From a virus: 20,037 nt of DNA. The stretch spans positions 1-20,037 of the IMG/VR virus record IMGVR_UViG_3300010153_002939. One strand, given 5' to 3'. Made by a program: the position numbers and the translations under genes. Of this stretch, positions 1-6,857 are shown in pieces (position 1 is the first letter of the stretch; each line of letters starts with the position of its first letter). The notes beneath the pieces are model-generated. The model saw nothing but the letters and a program-made list of their open reading frames with translations. It ran no database searches and was not told the DNA's origin.

Positions 1-708
1 ATCGGATCCGTCAAACACGTATAGGATGTTATCTGGATCTTCTCGGTTCTCCAAGTCTTGCATGGCTGTATTGTATGCGTTGTCAATATCATCGCCTTTG
101 ATCATCTCGTAGTTCGTTGGTTCGTCGTTGAGCCAAGAGAATAACTCGTTATATCTGCCCCAGTATGTTCTCCACTCACCGAGCATCTGCTCATTGATAT
201 ATTCTTTTACAACCTCAACCTTCTCGGAAGGCACACCGGCTTTGCTCAGTGCCTTCAGTGCTTTCATAAATGTCTTACGCCAAGTGCCGGCGGGCTTCGC
301 CCACGCTTGCTTTATATTGTCTGCGACGAATGCGATCTTCTTGTTTTGCTCGATGGTTTCGTCGTCGTATGCTGCGCGCTTAAGCTCTATACCGGAAATG
401 CTGCGTAATGGCTCTATCGTGCGTGCTTGCACTGGGTTATGCGTGGCGCGTGGAAGCTGTATCTGATCTGGGAACATCCGCTCCATGAAGCTCAGCCAGT
501 TCTGTTGAGTGCTGTCAATGTAGCCGGGGTTGCCCAGTTTGTGTTCTTTCCAGTTATTGCCTGCGTACGTCTTTGACTTCTCGGAAGCATTCGGCATGCC
601 TTCCTCAATAAAATCAATAATGATCTCGGGCAACCCGATGTCTCGCAGCCCCTCTGTTAAAACTTCTTCCTGTAAATACTTAAACCAATTGCCTGTAGAA
701 ATGTCCAT
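1..708 (-). CDS. Unknown protein, possible virion component (C-terminus cut by window edge)
   Basis: The reading frame is open from an ATG at 708 to base 1, giving 236 codons with no stop, so the protein runs past the left edge. GGAG lies seven bases before the ATG. I do not recognise a family. The product looks soluble and mostly helical, rich in Trp, Lys and Glu, with no signal peptide or membrane segment. Residues 17-19 are Leu-Thr-Glu followed by Gly. T4-type prohead proteases cut after a [Leu/Ile]-x-Glu motif, often close to the N-terminus of proteins packed in the capsid. The acidic protein at 6887-7564 has the same LTE near its start. A capsid-targeted internal protein is therefore possible, but this rests on a three-residue motif. 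Confidence 0.8.
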   Translation of the reverse strand, partial: MDISTGNWFKYLQEEVLTEGLRDIGLPEIIIDFIEEGMPNASEKSKTYAGNNWKEHKLGNPGYIDSTQQNWLSFMERMFPDQIQLPRATHNPVQARTIEPLRSISGIELKRAAYDDETIEQNKKIAFVADNIKQAWAKPAGTWRKTFMKALKALSKAGVPSEKVEVVKEYINEQMLGEWRTYWGRYNELFSWLNDEPTNYEMIKGDDIDNAYNTAMQDLENREDPDNILYVFDGSD

Positions 709-749
709 GCTTAAACTCCGTCACTATAAATAGTTGTTTTTGTGGGTAT

Positions 750-1508
750 CTACACAAATGGTGAGGTCTTTAATAATTCTGCTGTATCTTTCCAGCTTTC
801 AACCTCGTAAACTGCTCCATTTGGGTGTTCCTTGAGCTTTTCCGCTAAAGGGTAATCATTACCGGGGAAAGGGATCCTGTCGCCCACAAAGTGAATCTGA
901 TTGTGTTCAAGGGCTTCTTTAAAGTACCTATTAATTATTTGAGATTTATCATTGCCTTTGTTAAAAATATCAATACTCACTGCACCGCCAATAACAAAGT
1001 CTAAAGTTTTGTATTTTTCTTTTAGTTTGCTTACAATTTCTTTCCGTTCTTCCTTCTCAGCATCCCACAATTCATATTTTTTGCGTTGGTCTTGGTTCGC
1101 GTTACGACCAACAATAGAAAAATTGATCATACCAACACGCTCTTCGTGATGGCGGCCGGTCTTTATTGGAAACTCTGATTTAGTTACAATTGAATCCAGT
1201 CTTCTATTAAGGTTCTTTGGAGAAACAAACTTATTTTCATAAACCAAACGCCACTCGTTAAAGCCAGTGCTGTTAACGGGTTCAGGTTTTTGTAGAAATG
1301 TATTCCCCATGCATGCAAAAACACCAGATGTTCTATCAACAACATCCATACCAACTTGGCCCAATATTCTCTCAAAAGTACCACCAGAAACAATATAAAC
1401 TTCTTTGTCTATCATCCATTTAAGGAATTGTCTCTGGAATGCAGGATCAATTTTTTGCTTGGCTACGGTCAAAGTGCCGTCAACGTCAAAGAGGTAAATA
1501 TCACTCAT
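750..1508 (-). CDS. Phosphomannomutase of the eukaryotic (HAD) type
   Basis: At 252 aa this matches the length of the HAD-type phosphomannomutases (PMM1/PMM2), which interconvert mannose-6-phosphate and mannose-1-phosphate in the cytosol. Visible family marks, in order: the nucleophile motif DVDGT with Asp8 and Asp10; SGG at 41-43; the sugar-phosphate-binding stretch RVGMINFSIVGR at 124-135, matching the RNGMLNVSPIGR type of human PMM2; the GGAVSIDIF stretch near 174-182; and GDRIPFPGNDYP at 209-220, matching the GDKTMPGGND type. The C-terminus (residues 238-247) keeps the DTAELL helix. Its ATG overlaps the end of the upstream cupin gene by four bases, so the two are probably translated together and may act in one mannose pathway. 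Most bacteria use an unrelated PMM/PGM family, so this type is uncommon in a phage-like context. A related HAD sugar phosphatase is the main alternative. Confidence 0.88.
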   Translation of the reverse strand: MSDIYLFDVDGTLTVAKQKIDPAFQRQFLKWMIDKEVYIVSGGTFERILGQVGMDVVDRTSGVFACMGNTFLQKPEPVNSTGFNEWRLVYENKFVSPKNLNRRLDSIVTKSEFPIKTGRHHEERVGMINFSIVGRNANQDQRKKYELWDAEKEERKEIVSKLKEKYKTLDFVIGGAVSIDIFNKGNDKSQIINRYFKEALEHNQIHFVGDRIPFPGNDYPLAEKLKEHPNGAVYEVESWKDTAELLKTSPFV

Positions 1509-1846
1509 CGCTCGTAGTCATCCGCGAGCCTAACAACATCACTAAGATGCGGCGTCGATACTTCCATTAACCTAACATATTCTTTACCGGCACCAAACCT
1601 GTGAACTTGGTTCGGCTTAATGTGCAGGACTTGGTTGACGTTATACTTTTGCGGAGGGTTTTCGTCATCATCCGTCCAGTTTAACAAAGTTCCCTCCAGA
1701 ACATATACTGTCTCTTCTTTCTTTTCGTGGTACTGAAGCGACAGCCGTTGCTTTGGCTCGATATGCAACATTTTTGCCACATAGTCTTCGGTTTCAGCCC
1801 ATATGTGCTCAAAGCCCCAGGGCTTTTCTACGATTCTTCTATTCAT
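1505..1846 (-). CDS. Cupin, mannose-6-phosphate isomerase type II-like
   Basis: This 113-aa single-domain cupin resembles the C-terminal isomerase domain of the bifunctional ManC/AlgA enzymes, which convert fructose-6-phosphate to mannose-6-phosphate. It opens with the typical KPWGFE (8-13). It carries a metal-binding pattern Gln38-x-His40 with Glu44/Glu45, the turn VLEGTL (49-54), and His82 in the second cupin motif. It closes with SDVVRLADDYER, like the DIxRxxDxYxR ending of that family. It lacks the nucleotidyltransferase half of ManC. It overlaps the phosphomannomutase gene by four bases, and together they would give fructose-6-P to mannose-6-P to mannose-1-P. The family is clear. The substrate is inferred, because small cupins of this kind can have other roles. 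Confidence 0.85.
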   Translation of the reverse strand: MNRRIVEKPWGFEHIWAETEDYVAKMLHIEPKQRLSLQYHEKKEETVYVLEGTLLNWTDDDENPPQKYNVNQVLHIKPNQVHRFGAGKEYVRLMEVSTPHLSDVVRLADDYER

Positions 1847-1847
1847 T

Positions 1848-2198
1848 TTATCTCCAAAATAATTGTATCCCTACGATCAAAAACGACAATAAAATGCATA
1901 ACATTGTTTTTGTTGTAAACATCGTCTCGTTCAACAGCCACCATGTCAACACAGGGAAAGTAAAGTAAGAAGCGCCAAAGCCAAGCATTCTGGCTGTCCA
2001 AGCTGCGTTCGTTGCATCAACCGCGATCTTCGTTCCATACCAGAACATAACACTGGCAGGGATTCCAAAAATTATAGCAGCATGAAATGGCTTGCCCTCC
2101 CACCAAGTCCAGATGTAATGTGAGTAACACTGAAACCAAACACAGGCCTGCGCTGTCGCAAAAAGTGCAAAAGTTTTAGCTAATTCAATAGTTGGCAA
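1848..2198 (-). CDS. Small four-helix membrane protein with TTG start
   Basis: The 116-aa product is very hydrophobic, with four likely membrane helices near residues 9-25, 40-58, 71-89 and 97-115, and Trp-rich turns. No enzyme motif is visible. The frame also allows a GTG start at 2225, which would add nine residues. I prefer TTG at 2198 because AAGGAGGT (2204-2211) sits five bases before it, inside the longer version's coding sequence. The TTG start gives a protein that begins MPTIELAKTF and drops a basic leader. It overlaps the upstream D12-like gene by 14 bases and ends one base before the cupin gene, so it belongs to the same transcript. The role is unknown. Overall shape fits small multidrug-transporter-like or EamA-half-like proteins, but I see no diagnostic motif. 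Confidence 0.8.
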   Translation of the reverse strand: MPTIELAKTFALFATAQACVWFQCYSHYIWTWWEGKPFHAAIIFGIPASVMFWYGTKIAVDATNAAWTARMLGFGASYFTFPVLTWWLLNETMFTTKTMLCILLSFLIVGIQLFWR

Positions 2199-2949
2199 GT
2201 ATAACCTCCTTCGCTGAATCTTCACGACTTGTGATTCTGCCGTATTGGTCTAATAAAATTGTTGTTGGAAAGTGTTGATACATTTTAATGATTCGTGGGT
2301 GGTAAACATAATCTAAAATTACTTTTTTGTCAAATGTTTTTAACTTCTCGCATAAATTAGCGTGGTGAACACGTGTTTCTTCAAAGCCTTTATTGATGCC
2401 ATCATCTAAAAAGTTATAGCTAAAACGACCTGCTGGGATGTAAATGTAGTCAGCATCAGTATCTTGAGTCACCGTATCAACAAAATCAATATCACCGTTC
2501 CAAGCAACGTCAAAATTAGTTTTTTTAAATCTCTTGATGTAGTTTATAGCTAATGGGTTAAAGTTTTTACTGTCAAGTATTCCAGATTGAATCATACCCT
2601 CCGAAGAACATCTGTTTAAGATAAAAAACATTGCAGCTCTAACTAAATGATCAGAAAACGAACGAAACCTAGTTTGATACACATCAAAAAGCTTTTCATC
2701 ATCAATGGGCCAAAAATGATTAACAGCATTAACAATAGTTTCGGGCGAATCAAACATGCTTCTCCAAAAATCGTAAATAACATAGCTAGTAGTATGACTG
2801 AGGACATGCCGGCCAGATACACCTAGATTTATCTCAGTATTTCCGCCATATAAAAGATAAGTATCGACTTTTGAATCAATAGGAATTATCTCTTTCAGCA
2901 AAGACAGAGATTTAGGAGAAAATCTTAAATCTTTAATCGGGGAATTCAT
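2185..2949 (-). CDS. Degenerate D12-class DNA adenine methyltransferase-like protein
   Basis: The 254-aa product follows the plan of D12-class (T4 Dam-like) adenine methyltransferases but has lost its key motifs. Residues 104-123 carry the family signature, with AAMFFILNR, Glu117-Gly118 and Ser122-Gly123, matching the A-x-FFFLNR-SFSG-SG type. An N-terminal LLYGG (32-36) followed by YVIYDFW (56-62) sits where motif I (FxGxG) and the cofactor strand should be. Where the catalytic DPPY is expected, after DADYIYI, the sequence reads IPAG (171-174). The later helix-strand with His195-His196 and VILDYV (210-215) also fits the fold. I infer a methyltransferase-like fold without normal catalysis. It may bind DNA or a partner, or modify something else. 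Start is ATG at 2949, overlapping the upstream gene by 17 bases. Confidence 0.65.
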   Translation of the reverse strand: MNSPIKDLRFSPKSLSLLKEIIPIDSKVDTYLLYGGNTEINLGVSGRHVLSHTTSYVIYDFWRSMFDSPETIVNAVNHFWPIDDEKLFDVYQTRFRSFSDHLVRAAMFFILNRCSSEGMIQSGILDSKNFNPLAINYIKRFKKTNFDVAWNGDIDFVDTVTQDTDADYIYIPAGRFSYNFLDDGINKGFEETRVHHANLCEKLKTFDKKVILDYVYHPRIIKMYQHFPTTILLDQYGRITSREDSAKEVILANY

Positions 2950-3610
2950 TTTCTTGAAGTTTGTTCTTTAAGCTTTCAAGCTTTGTGCCAAGATTGCGGA
3001 CATCAGTAAGATCAATATCATTAATTTCGGAAAGCATCCGGTGAGCATACTCCGGGGTCATTTTAGCTGGGTCTTGTTGTGACGTCAACTCCTGGATCTG
3101 TTGACTTACAGTCTTAATCCTGTCAACATCAATTTCCGTGCCTTCAGTACCTTGGTGTTGTTCCACTTGTTTCTGCGTTTTTAAAGGCGGCATAATATTT
3201 TGTATTTCTGGTTCGCTAGCAACGTCACCTTCAAGATTTGCAAAGCGCGCAAGTAAATCTTGTGCTTGCTCGGGCGTCAACGTGGAAGGATCAAAACTAG
3301 AAACATCTGGCACCTGCTGCGCAGCTAATTCCTCTGGTGTAGCAGATTGCCTCAGTTGATGTTGCTCTTGTTGGTACTGGACGTAGCCATCAATTATTGC
3401 GTGAACATCATCAAGCATCACATCAATACTCGCTAGTTCTTGCCTTAAGCCACTAATCTCATTAATGGTGTTAACAGTCATCAACGAACCCATATCTGGT
3501 ACGCTTGCGACAATGGAAGTGAGTCTAGATATGGACTTACCAAGAATTCTTGCTGTTTCCGGTGCAAGTTCGTTTTCATCAATTGTATATTGAAGTTTTA
3601 TTTTTTTCAT
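2933..3610 (-). CDS. Unknown helical, Gln/Glu-rich protein
   Basis: I do not recognise this 225-aa protein. It begins with a short strand-like stretch (KKIKLQYTIDENEL), followed by helices with coiled-coil potential around 40-90. A Gln/Pro-rich middle follows, with repeated STLTPEQAQ and MTPEYAHR-like helix starts, then a final helix near 195-220. No signal peptide, membrane segment, cysteine cluster or enzyme motif is visible. The ATG at 3610 has an AGAGG ribosome site. It sits one base after the previous gene ends and overlaps the D12-like gene, so it is part of the run that continues from groEL. A structural or scaffold role is conceivable but not shown. Confidence 0.78.
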   Translation of the reverse strand: MKKIKLQYTIDENELAPETARILGKSISRLTSIVASVPDMGSLMTVNTINEISGLRQELASIDVMLDDVHAIIDGYVQYQQEQHQLRQSATPEELAAQQVPDVSSFDPSTLTPEQAQDLLARFANLEGDVASEPEIQNIMPPLKTQKQVEQHQGTEGTEIDVDRIKTVSQQIQELTSQQDPAKMTPEYAHRMLSEINDIDLTDVRNLGTKLESLKNKLQENEFPD

Positions 3611-3611
3611 T

Positions 3612-3902
3612 TTATCCTCTTAAAATTTGTTTTTTAGTGTGCAGTGTTTGTTCAATAAGTTCAGGCGAGCCAATAACTACAATCTCGGTGCCTGTGTTTC
3701 CTTTATCAATAATCAGCTTGGAAAATCTGTGATTAATGTCCAACTCCTCGCTGATTAGTCCTTGTTCATTTATTGTCCGAAGGCGATGCTCTTCCCTGAC
3801 CATGACCACATGTTCAGGGTTAATAAAGACTTCGCGTAATGAATATTTCGCGTTGTTCGTAACAGCGCCAGTGCCGCAAACTTCTGTTAACCTAACTAAC
3901 AT
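3612..3902 (-). CDS. Small unknown protein, probable beta fold
   Basis: This 96-aa protein alternates hydrophobic and polar residues in several likely strands. It starts MLVRLTEVCG and has YSLREVFINPEHVVMVREEHR in the middle (residues 20-40), and RFSKLIIDKGNTGTEIVVIGSPELIE near the end. The pattern 'extended strand, INPEHVVxVRE, gap, strand with xxGxGTExxVxGxPE' recalls small FlbD-like proteins, but the match is too general for a functional call. The ATG at 3902 overlaps the previous gene by 11 bases, so the two are probably translated together. No catalytic motif, signal or membrane segment is seen. Confidence 0.75.
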   Translation of the reverse strand: MLVRLTEVCGTGAVTNNAKYSLREVFINPEHVVMVREEHRLRTINEQGLISEELDINHRFSKLIIDKGNTGTEIVVIGSPELIEQTLHTKKQILRG

Positions 3903-4101
3903 CAGTCACCATTGGGTATACATCCCTTATCTTTACATTCCATTTGCCATTATTAGCATAAACACGATAAATATATTGACTCAACGTGCTTAAATAAACG
4001 CCAGTAATTGGCCTTTCAGTCATTCGTAATCTCATTCCTCTGTCCGTTTCGCACCACAGTTCAACATCCTGTGGAATGTGTACTAGATCCCCTTGATTCA
4101 T
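3892..4101 (-). CDS. Small beta-barrel-like protein directly after groEL
   Basis: The 69-aa product starts MNQGDLVHIPQDVELW and continues through ITGVYL, YIYRVYANNGKW and KIRDVYPM, a strand-rich order like small SH3-type barrels. The frame extends upstream to 4158, but I choose ATG at 4101. GGAGG lies eight bases before it, and its last base is shared with the TAA of groEL, a TAATG overlap. The position made me consider a co-chaperonin (GroES-like). It is shorter than GroES (about 95 aa) and shows no glycine-rich mobile loop with a hydrophobic tripeptide, so I do not make that call. Function is unknown. Coupled expression with the chaperonin is likely from the overlap. Confidence 0.72.
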   Translation of the reverse strand: MNQGDLVHIPQDVELWCETDRGMRLRMTERPITGVYLSTLSQYIYRVYANNGKWNVKIRDVYPMVTDVS

Positions 4102-5678
4102 TATTTGTCCTCCGTCTGTATGATCGCATAACCAGTTGTAATCAGTGTGCCGGCACAACTAGCAGCGTTTTGAAGCGCCGTGGTTGTAACTTTAACAGGG
4201 TCAATGATACCATTTTCAAACATATTTGTTAATTTGTTATTTCTAAAATCCCAACCCATGCCATCTTCAGCGTTAATCACTGTGTTAATCAAAACATCAG
4301 GCGATTCTCCTGCATTCATAGCCATTTGCCTAAAGGGAGCTTTGCATGCTTCTGTAATTATAAGCATACCCAAATTTTGATCATCGTGGTTTGTTACAAT
4401 CTCAACATTTTTGCAAGCCAGAAGTAAAGCTGTGCCGCCACCGCCAACAATTCCGCTTTCCTGTGCAGACCTGACTGCCTCTAGAGCATCTTCAATTCTG
4501 TGTTTCCGTTCGATCATCTCAACTTCAGTAGAGCCGCCTACAGAAATGATAGCGACTCCCGATGATAGTCTAACTACGCGACCTTGTAAAACTTCTGCAT
4601 CTCCTAACGAACTGGTATCTTTTACCTGTTGTTTGATAGACTCAATGCGCTTATCAATCTCATTGAAATCACACTTTCCTCCTACAATCGTTGTAGAATA
4701 TTTGTTACTTTCTATAGCCCGAGCAGAACCCAGATCTGAAAGCTTTACGTCGGATAATTTTGTACCACTCTCTCTTGTGATAAATGTAGCACCCACAGAT
4801 AAAGCCAGATCATCCAGCAAGTGTCGGCGCTGTTCACCGTAGAATGGGGCTTTAATAGCAGCAATTTTTAAGGTACCGCGCATCGCATTCATGATCATGG
4901 CAGCCAGAGCTTGACCCTCGATGTCTTCGGCTACGATGATGAGAGGGCGCCCCTCGCGAGCAACCATTTCCAATAGTGGTAGGATCGGCTCAACTTGTGA
5001 AACTTTATAATCAGTAACCAAGATCAAAGGTTCTTCATACCCCATTGTGCTTCGTCGGTCATCAGTGATAAAGGCAGAAGCACAATATCCAGATTGAAAC
5101 TTAAACCCTTCTGTAACGTCAATTGATGTCTGCATCGAACGAGACTCTTCAATAGTTATAGAGCCATCTTCGCCCACCCTATCAATAGCAATAGTAACAA
5201 TACTTCCAATACTGGGGTCGTTATTGGCAGAAATCGTAGCAATGTGAGCGATGTCCTCTGCACTCGTAACCGGAGCGGCCATAGACTCCAAATTTTGGCT
5301 AATCTCTTGAACTGTAGCATCAATACCTCTCTTTAATTCAATTGGGGAAACACCTGAAGCAATATACTTCTGCGACTCATTAAGGATCGCGCGCGCTAAT
5401 ACGGTAGCCGTGGTGGTGCCATCACCTGCTGTGTTGTTCGTCTCAATGGCAGCTTGTTTGATAATCTGACAGCCCGCATTTTCAAAGGGGTCATCAAATG
5501 TTACAAAGTGCGCTACTGTTACTCCATCTTTAGTGATAAAGGGTGCTTTACCCTGTTCTTGCAAGATTACATTGCGGCCGCGCGGGCCGAGAGTCGACGC
5601 TACATTATCTGCTAGCGTGTTAACCCCATTAAGAATCTTTTCTTGCAAAGAAGTTTTGTTATCATATGCTCTACTCAT
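4101..5678 (-). CDS. groEL: GroEL-type chaperonin (Hsp60)
   Basis: The 525-aa protein matches group I chaperonins along its whole length (E. coli GroEL has 548). It has TLGPRGRNVIL (29-39), the DGVTVA motif with Asp51, and the ATP-binding GDGTTTATVLA (85-95) with Asp86. The equatorial RIEDALEAVRSA keeps the Asp equivalent to Asp398 needed for ATP hydrolysis, and SGIVGGGGTALL follows. It ends with an ALQNAASCAGTLITT stretch, but the usual Gly-Gly-Met tail is missing. It should form an ATP-driven folding ring. No groES is visible in the window. The gene has its own very strong promoter just upstream and an AGG ribosome site five bases before the ATG. Phage GroELs are known in some giant phages. 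Virion protein folding is the likely use, but that is inference. Confidence 0.95.
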   Translation of the reverse strand: MSRAYDNKTSLQEKILNGVNTLADNVASTLGPRGRNVILQEQGKAPFITKDGVTVAHFVTFDDPFENAGCQIIKQAAIETNNTAGDGTTTATVLARAILNESQKYIASGVSPIELKRGIDATVQEISQNLESMAAPVTSAEDIAHIATISANNDPSIGSIVTIAIDRVGEDGSITIEESRSMQTSIDVTEGFKFQSGYCASAFITDDRRSTMGYEEPLILVTDYKVSQVEPILPLLEMVAREGRPLIIVAEDIEGQALAAMIMNAMRGTLKIAAIKAPFYGEQRRHLLDDLALSVGATFITRESGTKLSDVKLSDLGSARAIESNKYSTTIVGGKCDFNEIDKRIESIKQQVKDTSSLGDAEVLQGRVVRLSSGVAIISVGGSTEVEMIERKHRIEDALEAVRSAQESGIVGGGGTALLLACKNVEIVTNHDDQNLGMLIITEACKAPFRQMAMNAGESPDVLINTVINAEDGMGWDFRNNKLTNMFENGIIDPVKVTTTALQNAASCAGTLITTGYAIIQTEDK

Positions 5679-5700
5679 TAATACCTCAAGTTATACCATA

Positions 5701-5729
5701 ATTATATCTCAATACTTAAAATTTGTCAA
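5701..5729 (-). promoter_or_regulatory. Consensus sigma-70 promoter of groEL
   Basis: On the minus strand TTGACA lies at 5729-5724 and TATAAT at 5706-5701, with exactly 17 bases between them. Both hexamers are perfect. It begins just after the clpP-like stop codon and sits 22 bases before the groEL ATG, giving a very short leader. Imperfect symmetry around the -35 is described in a separate entry. Confidence 0.88.
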
Positions 5730-5734
5730 GTATT
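5711..5734. repeat. Inverted repeat across the groEL promoter -35 region
   Basis: AATACTT at 5711-5717 and AAGTATT at 5728-5734 are perfect 7-base inverted arms separated by 10 bases, flanking and overlapping the -35 hexamer. It is not the CIRCE element known from bacterial groE genes. It could be an operator, but the local AT richness makes chance possible. Confidence 0.4.
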
Positions 5735-6397
5735 TTATATAATAATATCTGCAATTCCGTGTTCAACTGCTTCTTCAGCCGAAAGATAGATGTTAACTTT
5801 TTCATTTAACATCTTAGTTAATCTTTTTCTAGAGAGTTTGGTGTTGTCAACAAGAGCCGAAACGTAGTCATCTTGCAGTTGTTGGATTGCCTCTAATTCA
5901 TTTGTTAAATTTGGCAAAGAGCCAGCAGTGCCACCCATCACATTGTGAATCATAACTCTGCAGTTTTTGCCAATCTTACGTTTGCCCTTGGAACCAGCCG
6001 CTAAAAGTAATACTCCGGCCGACATAACTTTGCCTAAACCTATTGTATGTATTTCTGTGTCTTCTTTGACCACATTCATCAAGTCATAGAGGGCGAACAT
6101 ATCGTCTGCGGAACCGCCATACGTAGATATATAAAACTCAATAGATTTTTTATCTTCTTCTTTCTTTTGAATTTTGTTAGACTCATTCATATAAATTAGT
6201 GATTGGCATATTTCTGCAATCTTTTCTTGCTCAACATCGGAAAAGAGTCCAATAACCCTTAAATCTAATTCCATTGGCGATGTCGAGGCGCCGGCTAAAG
6301 CATCAGGATCTAGTAAAATTATTCTATCTCCCATATTTTCTGACTCCGCGCCCTCACTTATTTTTTCTTGAATTTTCTTTATTATCTTGTTTAACAT
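5735..6397 (-). CDS. ClpP-like serine peptidase (S14) with Asn in place of catalytic Asp
   Basis: This 220-aa protein shows the ClpP fold. It has the strand and turn FYISTYGGSADDMFALYDLM (88-107), the nucleophile motif KVMSAGVLLLAAGSKGKR with Ser126, and RVMIHNVMGG with His151. The final part is YLSAEEAVEHGIADII (204-219). In E. coli ClpP the third catalytic residue, Asp185 of the precursor, precedes RFLSAPEAVEYG; the aligned residue here is Asn202. Listeria ClpP1 has the same Asp-to-Asn change and works best with a second ClpP. The first 45 residues form a charged extension unlike the normal propeptide. It lies directly upstream of the groEL promoter. Roles to consider are a maturation protease for virion proteins or a subunit that mixes with the other ClpP-like protein at 13265-13870. 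No ClpX/ClpA partner is visible. Confidence 0.88.
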   Translation of the reverse strand: MLNKIIKKIQEKISEGAESENMGDRIILLDPDALAGASTSPMELDLRVIGLFSDVEQEKIAEICQSLIYMNESNKIQKKEEDKKSIEFYISTYGGSADDMFALYDLMNVVKEDTEIHTIGLGKVMSAGVLLLAAGSKGKRKIGKNCRVMIHNVMGGTAGSLPNLTNELEAIQQLQDDYVSALVDNTKLSRKRLTKMLNEKVNIYLSAEEAVEHGIADIII

Positions 6398-6408
6398 TTA
6401 AATACCCC

Positions 6409-6816
6409 CTATGATAAAAATGTTTGGGCAATTTTTTTATTTGAATTTAAAAAAGCCATTGCTGTTTCCCAATCTTCAAACTCCAGCACTGGTTTGAAGT
6501 AATCAGGATGCATTGCAATTATTACTGCAATGCTCCTATTCTTAAATAGTTGCATCTCTTCTTCATGAAGCTTCTCAATCTTTTTATAAACATCATCTTC
6601 AGGGGTAACGCCACATTTGAGCAACGCGCCAAGTTTCTGGGTGCCGGCATAGCTATGCTCTTCAACGCATTTTATAAGTATTGATAGACCTACAATGTGT
6701 AAAACTTTTAATAATCTTACAGAAATTCTAGTAGATTTAACAAAATAAAAAGTTTGGCAGGTAACATATCCAAAGATAAATGTCAAAAAATAAAGCGCAT
6801 ACTGCTCAAAGCTCAT
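6409..6816 (-). CDS. Small protein with N-terminal membrane anchor, function unknown
   Basis: The 135-aa protein has a hydrophobic N-terminus (residues 5-25, aromatic-rich, with FIFGYVTCQTFYF) that fits a membrane anchor. A second moderately hydrophobic stretch lies near 36-49. The rest is helical and charged, with three cysteines (20, 50, 68) and a KIEKLHEEE helix. No family is recognised. It is the first gene after a consensus promoter at 6855-6883. Its ribosome site is weak (GGGA before the ATG), and it ends 11 bases before the clpP-like gene, so the two probably share a transcript. A membrane role early in infection is possible, judging only from the anchor and the host-type promoter. Confidence 0.75.
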   Translation of the reverse strand: MSFEQYALYFLTFIFGYVTCQTFYFVKSTRISVRLLKVLHIVGLSILIKCVEEHSYAGTQKLGALLKCGVTPEDDVYKKIEKLHEEEMQLFKNRSIAVIIAMHPDYFKPVLEFEDWETAMAFLNSNKKIAQTFLS

Positions 6817-6825
6817 AAAAATCCC

Positions 6826-6857
6826 AAAAAAATAACCACCGGGTTACGATGGTTATT
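6826..6857 (-). terminator. Rho-independent terminator overlapping a promoter
   Basis: On the minus strand AATAACCA (6857-6850) can pair perfectly with TGGTTATT (6838-6831) across an 11-base loop, followed by a run of seven T (6832-6826). It lies after the acidic virion-type gene (which ends at 6887) and would stop its transcript. The first arm overlaps three bases of the -10 of the next promoter. RNA started at that promoter therefore lacks the arm and escapes the hairpin. Confidence 0.75.

Noticed and set aside
725-732. TATAAATA, identical to a T4 late promoter core, on the plus strand
   Set aside because: It points away from every gene here. The minus strand reads TATTTATA, which is not the late motif. 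A single AT-rich octamer is weak evidence.
739-758. Inverted repeat TTTGTG/CACAAA at the end of the phosphomannomutase gene
   Set aside because: It has only six AT-rich pairs with no T run after it on the transcribed strand, and it overlaps the stop codon region, so I do not call a terminator.
2185-2949. Active D12-class adenine methyltransferase
   Set aside because: The DPPY tetrapeptide is IPAG and the FxGxG cofactor motif is missing, so normal activity is not supported.
3892-4101. GroES-like co-chaperonin
   Set aside because: At 69 residues it is too short, has no recognisable mobile loop, and shows no GroES sequence pattern. Only its position suggested it.
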